Shown one piece after another: positions 57,800-64,000 of a stretch of DNA of 64,000 nt. The position numbers and the translations under genes were made by a program. The DNA lies in contig WHTK01000018.1 in NCBI GenBank assembly GCA_009377745.1, positions 1-64,000 on the forward strand, given 5' to 3'. Numbering within the stretch: position 1 is the first letter of the stretch; each line of letters starts with the position of its first letter. The notes beneath the pieces are model-generated. The model saw nothing but the letters and a program-made list of their open reading frames with translations. It did no database searches and had not been told where the DNA came from. Origin of the DNA: Dehalococcoidia bacterium (GTDB lineage: Bacteria; Chloroflexota; Dehalococcoidia; DSTF01; WHTK01).

Positions 57800-58033
57800 T
57801 TGGACCAGATCAACACGCTGTTCGATAACCTTCTAAACATTGGCACTGGAGTAGGCGTCGCAATATCCGCGTTCTTCGTGATGTGGGGGGCCTTCATGTA
57901 CATGGCAGCCTCCGGTAGCCCGCGCCAGATGGAGCAGGGCAAGGCCGCCATCGTCAACGCCCTGGCCGGTCTAGCTATCGTGCTCATGGCCCGGATCATC
58001 GCCGGCATGATCCAGGACGCCATGGCGAGCTGA
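57800..58033 (+). CDS. VirB2/TrbC-like pilin, two helices
   Basis: TTG 57800 is preceded by aggaaggagg. The 77-residue protein has two hydrophobic segments (IGTGVGVAISAFFVMWGAFM; AIVNALAGLAIVLMARIIAG) joined by a short loop (YMAASGSPRQMEQGKA). That two-helix form and the GSPRQMEQGK loop match VirB2/TrbC-type proteins of conjugative systems and related Gram-positive elements. 15 bases after the TcpC-like gene. Confidence 0.75.
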   Translation: MDQINTLFDNLLNIGTGVGVAISAFFVMWGAFMYMAASGSPRQMEQGKAAIVNALAGLAIVLMARIIAGMIQDAMAS

Positions 58034-58084
58034 GTCAATACCGACGGAGCTGCTCCCAGTCGCGGCATTGCACATATCAGTGCC

Positions 58085-58098
58085 CGGTTATATAACCG
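58085..58098. promoter_or_regulatory. Palindromic operator for the ArsR regulator
   Basis: A perfect 14-bp palindrome, CGGTTATATAACCG, with the start of the ArsR-type gene 25 bp downstream. AT-rich symmetric sites next to the gene are typical of ArsR autoregulation. The ggagg of the ribosome-binding site follows at 58109-58113. Confidence 0.6.
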
Positions 58099-58122
58099 CC
58101 CACCTATAGGAGGCGCACAGTC

Positions 58123-58470
58123 ATGAGTCTTGATGTCAGAACGGTCGTAGCAACGAAGGCCAAGCTCTTTCGCGGCCTGGGCGACACATCCCGGCTCGCC
58201 GTCCTGGAAGAGCTTCGCAATGGTCCCAAGTCCGTTTCCGAGATCGTGGCCAAGACGGGGCTCTCGCAGCCTAACGTTTCCGGCCATCTTTCTTTCCTGC
58301 GAGACTGTGGCCTTGTCGAGCGCGAGCAACGTGGGCGCTTTGCCTATTACTCGGTTGGGCGCACCAACGTTGAAGCCATTCTTGGGGCAGCAGAGGCGCT
58401 CTTGAGCCAGGTGAGTACTCTGGGCGAAGTCTGCGGTGAGTCCGCCGACTCAACCAAGGCAAATCTCTAA
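58123..58470 (+). CDS. ArsR-family transcriptional regulator
   Basis: A 115-residue winged-helix protein: KLFRGLGDTSRLAVLEELRN, SVSEIVAKTGLSQPNVSGHL, SFLRDCGLVEREQRGRFAYY. The ELRNGPKSVSEIVxxxxLSQPNVSxHLxxLRDCGL pattern is the classic ArsR HTH. There is no CxC pair in the recognition helix, so metal sensing by the classical alpha-3 site is not supported. It lies between the VirB2-like gene and the PrgI-like gene in the same orientation and has its own palindromic operator. Confidence 0.85.
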   Translation: MSLDVRTVVATKAKLFRGLGDTSRLAVLEELRNGPKSVSEIVAKTGLSQPNVSGHLSFLRDCGLVEREQRGRFAYYSVGRTNVEAILGAAEALLSQVSTLGEVCGESADSTKANL

Positions 58471-58771
58471 CCGCAGAAGCCGACCGCTTAAGTACAATCC
58501 CGCCGGCGGCGTGAGTTAGTTCGGTGGACGTTGTTGAAGTCGTCTTGCAGCGTCATCCGTGTCAGGGAGCTCACTCGTCAATTCGGATCGACCCGGTTGG
58601 GGCGAGATCCCGGATCGAGTATTCCCGAGGCCCTGACGAGCTCTTCTCTCGCCCGCACAGCCCTGGATAAATCGCCTCATTTCCCCGTCGCTCGGCAAGG
58701 CTCGCGGTCCCAGACCATGACCACCGCAAACTCTTCGCGATCCGCGATTGAGAACTGCCCTCACCAGTCAC

Positions 58772-58843
58772 TTGGACTGAAATTGGAAAATTCGGCCTCG
58801 ATTTGGATTGATTGGACTGGATTCCTGGACTGAAGTTGGACTG
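58772..58843 (+). repeat. TTGGACTG direct-repeat module, copy C (upstream of the PrgI-like gene)
   Basis: TTGGACTG-type units start at 58772, 58783 (TTGGAAAA), 58803 (TTGGATTG), 58812, 58825 (CTGGACTG) and 58836. Spacings 11, 20, 9, 13, 11 are identical to copy B. The module ends 52 bp before GTG 58896, again as in copy B. The region 58471-58771 shows no gene I can support. Confidence 0.85.
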
Positions 58844-58895
58844 ACAGGGTTCACAGTTCTTGTCACATCGCTCCTCAGGAGGTGACAGACGAGCT

Positions 58896-59300
58896 GTGAA
58901 CCGACACGAGATTCCAACCCACCTGAACGTCGAGGACAAGGCCTTCGCCGGCCTGACGATGCGCCAGCTCATGACGGTCGCCGTCGGGCTCGGTCTGGCT
59001 TACGGCGCCGCCAGTGAGCTGCCATTGCCTATGCCCGTGCAAGCGGCAGTGGCGGTTAGCGTGCTCGTCGCGGTAGCGGTGGCCGCCCTCTGGCGGCCTG
59101 CCGGGCGTCCCATGGAGGACTGGGCCTTCGTCCTCCTCCGCTACTGGGCAATCCCGCGCGTCGCTGTCTGGCGAACGAGACAGCGGCCTGAAGAACGGGA
59201 GGATGAGGCATTCACCTATGAGGTAGTGCTGCCGGAGCCGGCGAGGAACAGCGCGCGGTCAACGACGAGCGATGAAGGAGACTTCCGTGCCACGCGTTAA
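58896..59300 (+). CDS. PrgI-family conjugal transfer protein
   Basis: The start at GTG 58896 follows a ggaggtgacag region and begins VNRHEIPTHLNVEDKAFAGL then TMRQLMTVAVGLGLAYGAAS. The IPxHLxxxDK...GLTxRQ start is the PrgI domain hallmark. Two helices (LMTVAVGLGLAYGAASELPL, VAVSVLVAVAVAALWRPAG) follow. PrgI-like proteins always accompany VirB4 in Gram-positive T4SS, as here. Overlaps the next gene. Confidence 0.8.
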   Translation: MNRHEIPTHLNVEDKAFAGLTMRQLMTVAVGLGLAYGAASELPLPMPVQAAVAVSVLVAVAVAALWRPAGRPMEDWAFVLLRYWAIPRVAVWRTRQRPEEREDEAFTYEVVLPEPARNSARSTTSDEGDFRATR

Positions 59301-59964
59301 GCGACTCGCCGGCGTTCAAGACTTGCTACCCGTGGAGGACATCGTCGAGGGCGTCCTCTGTCTGCGCGGCGGCGATTACCGGGCGGTCCTCGACGCCCAG
59401 AGCATCAACTTCGCCCTCAAGTCCGAGTCCGAGCAGGAAGGGATCATCGCCGGCTACAAGGCGTTCCTGAACTCCCTGACCTACCCCCTCCAGGTCGTTG
59501 TGCGCATCTTGCCCACAGACGTAGAGGCTTACCTGGACGGCCTGCGTGAACGTCCGCGTCGCGGCGGCGACGAGATGCTGCGCCGGCTTGCCCTCGATCA
59601 CGAGGCCTTCGTGCGCCGTCTCGCCCGCGAGCGGACGCTGCTCGAGCGCCGCTTCTACGTCGTCATCCCCGCCGGCCTGGAGGGGGCCTTCGAGCGTCGC
59701 GGGATGCACTGGCCCTGGCAGACGACGCCAAAAGACTTTCGCCAGAACCTTGAGGCCGCGGCGGGCCAGCTCGACTTCCGGGCGCAGGAGATCGTCCAGG
59801 CGCTGGCATCCTTCGGCGTCACCGCGCGGAGGCTGGGCAGCGACGAACTAACAGCCCTGTGGAGCGGCTTTCTGCGCTCGGAGGCCGCGCTCTCACCCGC
59901 CATCCCCGCCAACCTCAGACCCGTGGTCATGACGACCAACGGAAAGGAGTCTCTCAGCCAATGA
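59287..59964 (+). CDS. VirB4 N-terminal-domain-like (TraC-like) protein
   Basis: GTG 59287 follows aaggag with six bases between, and is preferred; ATG 59272 is an alternative. The 225-residue product has AGVQDLLPVEDIVEGVLCLR, GDYRAVLDAQSINFALKSES and SLTYPLQVVVRILPTDVEAY, a pattern seen in the N-terminal part of VirB4/TraC ATPases, with no P-loop. It overlaps the VirB4 ATPase gene by four bases (ATGA), so VirB4 is split into two chains, as in several Gram-positive systems. Confidence 0.75.
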   Translation: MPRVKRLAGVQDLLPVEDIVEGVLCLRGGDYRAVLDAQSINFALKSESEQEGIIAGYKAFLNSLTYPLQVVVRILPTDVEAYLDGLRERPRRGGDEMLRRLALDHEAFVRRLARERTLLERRFYVVIPAGLEGAFERRGMHWPWQTTPKDFRQNLEAAAGQLDFRAQEIVQALASFGVTARRLGSDELTALWSGFLRSEAALSPAIPANLRPVVMTTNGKESLSQ

Positions 59965-61778
59965 TCAATCCACTCTCCCGACTCAAGGGGCACAGGCAGA
60001 GGCAAGCCGTGTCAGCCTCCGAGGAACGGTTCCAGCGGGGCACGCGCTCGCTGGCTGACGCCGTTGCGCCCGCCGCTGTCGAGGCTAGCCGGTCACATCT
60101 CGTGGTCGAGGGCTGCTGGGTCCGCGTGCTCGGCCTGGTCGAGTACCCGCGCTACGTCTACGCCAACTGGCTGGGACGGCTGGTCGACTTCGACGCGCCG
60201 CTCGACATCAGCCTCCACCTCGAACCCCTGGACTCGGGCGCGACGATCCGCCAGCTCACCCACAAGCTGGTCGAGTTCCAGTCATCCCGCCTGCTAGACG
60301 CCCGCAGCGGCAAGATCGCCAGCGCCGAGCGGGAGGTGGCCTACGAGGACGTGGAGCGCCTGCGGGACGCCTTGCAGCGCGGCGAGGAGCGCGTCTTCTC
60401 GGCGAGCCTGTACTTGTGCCTCCGCGGGGCCAACCTGCGCGCGCTGGACGACCTGACGCGGCGGGTGGAGGCGGCGCTCGGCGGCATGCTGGCGTCCTCG
60501 CGACCGGCCCTCTACGAGATGCTGCCGGGCCTCCTCTCTTGCCTGCCCGCCGGCCAGGACCATCTGGGACGTTGCCGCAACCTCGAGACGACCAGCGTCG
60601 CCACGATGATCCCCTTCACTTCGAGCCACCTCTCCATGGAGCGCGGCATCCTCTACGGCGTCAGCGTCCACAACAACTCACTCGTAATCTTTGACCCCTC
60701 CAACCGTGAGCTCGAAAACGCCAACAAGGTCGTGTTCGCGAAGAGCGGCGCCGGCAAGTCCTACGCCTGCAAGGTCGAGGCGTTGCGGGCGCTGATGCTG
60801 GGCGTTGACTACTACGTCATCGACCCCGAGGACGAGTATCGCCGTGTCTGCGAGGCGGTCGGCGGCCAATACATCCGTCTTTCCAGCAGCTCACCCCACC
60901 ACATCAACCCCTTCGACCTGCCAGCGGCGGGCGCTGGCAATGACAGCGAGGTCACTGACCCTCTGACCGAGCGGCTGCAGAGCCTGCAGGGCCTCCTCGG
61001 CCTCATGCTCGCCGACCGCGGCTCGACGCTGAGCCAGCGCGAACGGGGTGCGCTCGACGCCGCCCTCCTGGAGACCTACCGCCGCGCCCGCATAAGCCGC
61101 GAGCCGCGGACCCACGCCCGGCCGGCGCCGGTGCTGCGCGACCTCTATGCGGTTCTGCGCGAGCAGGGCGACGCGCTGGGGCTCGCCGACCGCCTGGAAC
61201 GCTACGTCGATGGCAGCCTGGGGCAGGTCTTCTCCTCCCCGACCAGCGTCGACCTGGACCGGCCCTTCGTCGTTTTCAACGTGCGCGACCTCGAGCCCGA
61301 CCTGCGACCGCTCGGGGTCTACCTGATCGCCGACTACATCTGGCGCCAGGTGCGCCGGACGCGCCGGCCGCGGATGCTGCTGATCGACGAGGCCTGGTCG
61401 CTGATGCAGCACGAGGAAGGCGCCCGCTTCCTCTCCTCGATGTCCAGGCAGGCGCGCAAGTACTACCTGGGACTGACCACGGTCACCCAGGACGTGGAGG
61501 ACTTTCTCGCCACGCCCGAGGGCCACACCGTGCTCGCCAACAGCTCCGTGCAGCTGCTGATGCGCCAGGACAGCTCCACGATCGACGCCGTTTCCCAGAC
61601 CTTCCGCCTCAGCGCTGGCGAGCGGGAGTTTCTCCTCTCCTGCCACAAGGGCGAGGGCCTGTTCTTCGCCCGCGGCAACCACATCGCCCTGCGCGTCGAC
61701 GCCAGCCCGCTGGAGCACTCGCTGGTCACGACCGACCCGGCCGAGCTGGCGGAGAGGGAGGAGGCGGCGGACCGGTGA
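59961..61778 (+). CDS. virB4: VirB4-family T4SS ATPase
   Basis: The start at ATG 59961 overlaps the previous stop; the longer frame from 59859 is inside that gene. 605 residues. Walker A KVVFAKSGAGKSYACKVEAL (about 260), Walker B MLLIDEAWSLMQHEEGARFL (about 473), and C-terminal motifs GLTTVTQDVEDFLATPEGHT and LLMRQDSSTIDAVSQTFRLS of VirB4. The ATPase powers substrate transfer and pilus formation. Confidence 0.92.
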   Translation: MINPLSRLKGHRQRQAVSASEERFQRGTRSLADAVAPAAVEASRSHLVVEGCWVRVLGLVEYPRYVYANWLGRLVDFDAPLDISLHLEPLDSGATIRQLTHKLVEFQSSRLLDARSGKIASAEREVAYEDVERLRDALQRGEERVFSASLYLCLRGANLRALDDLTRRVEAALGGMLASSRPALYEMLPGLLSCLPAGQDHLGRCRNLETTSVATMIPFTSSHLSMERGILYGVSVHNNSLVIFDPSNRELENANKVVFAKSGAGKSYACKVEALRALMLGVDYYVIDPEDEYRRVCEAVGGQYIRLSSSSPHHINPFDLPAAGAGNDSEVTDPLTERLQSLQGLLGLMLADRGSTLSQRERGALDAALLETYRRARISREPRTHARPAPVLRDLYAVLREQGDALGLADRLERYVDGSLGQVFSSPTSVDLDRPFVVFNVRDLEPDLRPLGVYLIADYIWRQVRRTRRPRMLLIDEAWSLMQHEEGARFLSSMSRQARKYYLGLTTVTQDVEDFLATPEGHTVLANSSVQLLMRQDSSTIDAVSQTFRLSAGEREFLLSCHKGEGLFFARGNHIALRVDASPLEHSLVTTDPAELAEREEAADR

Positions 61779-62824
61779 CCTTCTACGACATCGAGTTAAT
61801 CAAGCGGAACAACCCGATCCAAGACGTCGTCGCCGCGCACGGTGTCGTCCTTCAGCGCAGCGGCTCGCACCTCAGCGGCCGGTGCCCTTTCCACGGCGAC
61901 GAGCATCCGAGCCTGGTCGTCTACCCCGAGACGCGCAGCTTCTACTGCTTTGGCTGCGGCGCCTCGGGCGACGTCATCGACTTCGTGCGCCGCGCCGAAG
62001 GCCTCGGCTTTCGCGAGGCGCTGGAGCGTCTTGGCAACGGCCGTGCGCCAGAAGGGCCGAGCCCGCAGAGTAGGGACGGACTGTCCCTGGACGACCGCAT
62101 GATCCTGACGGCGGCAAGCGCCGTATATCACGAGGTCCTCCTACACACGCCCGCGGCCCTCAAGTATCTCGATGACCGCGGCATCAGTATGTCGGTGGTG
62201 AATCGCTGCCGGCTGGGCTACAGCGATGGCCGCTCGCTGCGCCAGTACCTGCAGCGGCGCCGCCTGAGCCTGCGTCGCGCTGCCCAGATGGGCCTCCTCT
62301 GGCGCGACGGCGGCGAGACGATGGCGGGACGAGTTGTCGTGCCCGAGCTACGCGGCGATCAATGCATCTGGCTTATCGGCCGCGCTCTCGACGACGGCCA
62401 CCAGCCGGTTTACCGCGGCCTGTCCCTGCCGAAACCGGTGCTCGGTTATGAAAGGGTGCGCGGCCGGCCGCGCGTCTTCGTCACCGAAGGCACCTTCGAC
62501 TATCTGACCGGCGCCGGCTGGTCGCTGCCGATCTGCGCCCTGCTCGGCACGCACGTAAAGGCCGAACGTCTGGCGTTTCTGCAGCGGGCGCGACGCGTGC
62601 TGATCGTGTTTGACGCGGACGAGCCCGGCCGGAAGGCGGCGGGCGAGCTGGCAGAGCGTCTCGGTCCGCGCGCTCGACTTGTCGAGCTACCCGAGGGTGT
62701 CAAGGATCTCAACGACCTGGGAAGGCTGCCCGAGGGACGCGCCACCTTCTTCAAGCTCGTGAAGAGGGCGGAATCCGATGCGCTGGAAACCGAGGAGGAG
62801 CGAGATGCGACCGGGACGCGCTGA
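61775..62824 (+). CDS. DnaG-like DNA primase of the transfer module
   Basis: GTG 61775 overlaps the VirB4 stop (GTGA). The 349-residue protein has a CHC2 zinc finger (Cys37, His40, Cys58, Cys61 in GRCPFHGDEHPSLVVYPETR and YCFGCGASGD). It also has Toprim motifs (RVFVTEGTFDYLTGAGWSLP; VLIVFDADEPGRKAAGELAE). It is shorter than cellular DnaG (about 600 residues) and lacks the C-terminal DnaB-binding domain. It probably primes complementary-strand synthesis of the transferred DNA. Confidence 0.88.
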   Translation: MTFYDIELIKRNNPIQDVVAAHGVVLQRSGSHLSGRCPFHGDEHPSLVVYPETRSFYCFGCGASGDVIDFVRRAEGLGFREALERLGNGRAPEGPSPQSRDGLSLDDRMILTAASAVYHEVLLHTPAALKYLDDRGISMSVVNRCRLGYSDGRSLRQYLQRRRLSLRRAAQMGLLWRDGGETMAGRVVVPELRGDQCIWLIGRALDDGHQPVYRGLSLPKPVLGYERVRGRPRVFVTEGTFDYLTGAGWSLPICALLGTHVKAERLAFLQRARRVLIVFDADEPGRKAAGELAERLGPRARLVELPEGVKDLNDLGRLPEGRATFFKLVKRAESDALETEEERDATGTR

Positions 62825-64000
62825 GCAACGCCCGGTGCTCGTCGAGGCCATGCCCTCGCGCTGGGACGACGAGCCTGTGGCACAGTCGCGCGCCCTGCTC
62901 GCCGGGCTGGCCGGCAGCGGCGGCGTCGCACTCGAGTTCGTCGCCAGGCCGGGGCAGATCAGCTTTTACGTCCGCGCCGCTTCTGACCTTGCAATGGACG
63001 CGGCCCTCGACCAGCTGCGGGCCGCCTATCCTCAGGCGGGCATCCGGCGGGTTGGCCTCGAGGAGCGGCCTTACCTCGACCCCGCCCGGGCGGCGCCGGG
63101 CGAGATCTGCAGCGGCCTCGCACTGCGTTTGACGCGAGAGCCGTCGTTGCCGCTCGCGACCGACACGCGGCGTGGCGATCCCTTCAAGGGTGTGCTGGCG
63201 GCAGCCGCCGGCGTGCGTGGCGGCGAGCGCCTGGTGGCCCAGCTGGTCTTGTGCCCAGCTGACCCCGGATGGCCCGACCGCGTCCGCCGTCACGCCGAAT
63301 CGCCAGCCTCTCGGCGGCGTGAGGAGTCCAGCTCGAGCCAGGCCGGCGACATGCTGCCGCTGATCGGACTTCTCGGCCTGTCTGGCATCGGCCTGCAGAG
63401 CTACGAGTGGTACCAGCAGGGGCAGGCCCTGCTCCTGGCGGGAACAGCCGCGGGCACCCTCGTCGGTCTTCCCCTCGTCATGGCCGTCGGAGCGCACTTG
63501 CTCCGGGGCCGCGAGGACATAGCCGCCGAGTTGGTGAAGGAGAAACTCGCCTACCCGGCATTCAGGGTGCAGCTCCGTGTCTTGGCCTTTGGCCCAGATG
63601 AGACAACCAGGAAGAGGTTGCGGGCCCTGGTCAGCAGGGTCGCCGACGCGTACGAGGCTTTTGGCCATCCTATCGGCAACTCTCTGCGGCCACAGGCGTG
63701 GCGGGCCGGCTCACGGGCGCTGGACGCAGGCAGAGGCGTCCCTCGCTCGGCCGACATCCTCAACGCGGCGGAGATCGCCGCCCTCTGGCACCTGCCCGAG
63801 ACCTTGGGCGGCCTAACCACCACAGTCGAGACCGGGGCTCACCGCGTCCTGCCGCCGGAAGAGCGGGTCGCGCGCGGCTGCCGGGTCGGCGCCTCCCTCC
63901 ACCAGGGCCAGCAGGTGCCGGCCTACATGCCAGCCGGGCTCCTCTTCCGTAACCAGCTGGTGGTCGCCAAGACGCGGCGCGGCAAGTCGACGCTGCTCGT
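62805..64000 (+). CDS. Coupling-protein-like (VirD4/TraG type) ATPase, 3' end outside window
   Basis: A long frame starts at ATG 62805, overlaps the primase by 20 bases and is still open at the window end. About 390 residues are visible. The N-terminus has a helical pair (MLPLIGLLGLSGIGLQ; LLLAGTAAGTLVGLPLVMAV). The final visible stretch is a Walker A loop (LVVAKTRRGKSTLLV), after a FRNQLVV strand. Position after VirB4 and primase and the membrane helices before a P-loop fit a T4SS coupling ATPase. The rest, with Walker B, lies past the edge. Confidence 0.75.
   Translation, partial: MRPGRAEQRPVLVEAMPSRWDDEPVAQSRALLAGLAGSGGVALEFVARPGQISFYVRAASDLAMDAALDQLRAAYPQAGIRRVGLEERPYLDPARAAPGEICSGLALRLTREPSLPLATDTRRGDPFKGVLAAAAGVRGGERLVAQLVLCPADPGWPDRVRRHAESPASRRREESSSSQAGDMLPLIGLLGLSGIGLQSYEWYQQGQALLLAGTAAGTLVGLPLVMAVGAHLLRGREDIAAELVKEKLAYPAFRVQLRVLAFGPDETTRKRLRALVSRVADAYEAFGHPIGNSLRPQAWRAGSRALDAGRGVPRSADILNAAEIAALWHLPETLGGLTTTVETGAHRVLPPEERVARGCRVGASLHQGQQVPAYMPAGLLFRNQLVVAKTRRGKSTLL

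Noticed and set aside
1..64000. tRNA, rRNA or CRISPR arrays
   Set aside because: No cloverleaf-like or rRNA sequence and no regularly spaced 25-40 bp repeats were seen; the two periodic repeat types have units of only 5-8 bases.

Overview
The window is a high-GC bacterial chromosome segment. Export, cell-wall and transfer functions look monoderm: a Tad pilus operon with no RcpA-type secretin, and a conjugation-type module with PrgI-like and SLT/NlpC-P60 components. Many membrane-anchored GerE/LuxR regulators begin with a motif like MRRGRPKHPDVLTPREWEVL. Together these suggest a Chloroflexota (Dehalococcoidia-like) or, less likely, an actinobacterial-type organism. This is inference from gene style; no rRNA or tRNA is present to settle it.

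Region 1 (1-24.8 kb) is a sensory and exported-protein region. It holds lipoproteins, beta-propellers, an SdrD_B-type surface protein, a cupredoxin, an ECF sigma/anti-sigma pair, and six one-component regulators. Each regulator has an N-terminal GerE helix-turn-helix, one transmembrane helix and an exported C-terminal domain; five are intact and one is frameshifted. The exported domains recur: one novel-looking domain is shared by two regulators, a DUF4367-like module is shared by two regulators, the anti-sigma protein and a LolA-like protein, and one regulator carries a TolB-like propeller.

Region 2 (24.2-37.1 kb) is a Tad/Flp pilus locus: an EspR-like XRE regulator, then cpaB, cpaE/tadZ, cpaF, tadB (with an in-frame TAG), tadC, flp, two tadE-like genes, a tadG-like gene, two exported proteins, a 1070-residue membrane LysM-BTAD fusion and a prepilin peptidase. 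37.1-38.0 kb is non-coding, with a terminator, nested inverted repeats and an inverted fragment of the prepilin-peptidase gene.

Region 3 (38.0-53.4 kb) carries phosphate and metal/metalloid functions: a Tat-exported PHP-domain protein; a P1B-type ATPase operon with HMA-like and small accessory proteins plus an ArsA-type ATPase (frameshifted); a MarR regulator; a tightly overlapping pstS-pstC-pstA-pstB-aquaporin-arsC set followed by phoU; a histidine phosphatase; and a PhoB-type response regulator. Six arrays of TTAAG/GTAAA units at 10-11 bp periodicity lie in the intergenic regions here and look like a Pho-box regulon.

Region 4 (53.4-64 kb) begins with a decayed methyltransferase/HTH-protein chimera, followed by a conjugation/type IV secretion module: VirB6/TrbL-like protein, SLT-NlpC/P60 hydrolase, VirB8/TcpC-like protein, VirB2-like pilin, ArsR regulator, PrgI-like protein, split VirB4, DnaG-like primase, and a coupling-type ATPase that runs off the window end.

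The most striking unexplained signal is a roughly 72-bp module of six TTGGACTG-type sites present three times. It lies 35-52 bp upstream of tadB, the VirB6-like gene and the PrgI-like gene, and the two T4SS copies have identical site spacing (11-20-9-13-11). It links the pilus and T4SS loci. Several otherwise well-conserved genes each carry a single lesion (stops at 2599 and 28462, frameshifts near 5.9, 39.86 and 44.04 kb). That pattern suggests either assembly/base-call errors or ongoing decay.
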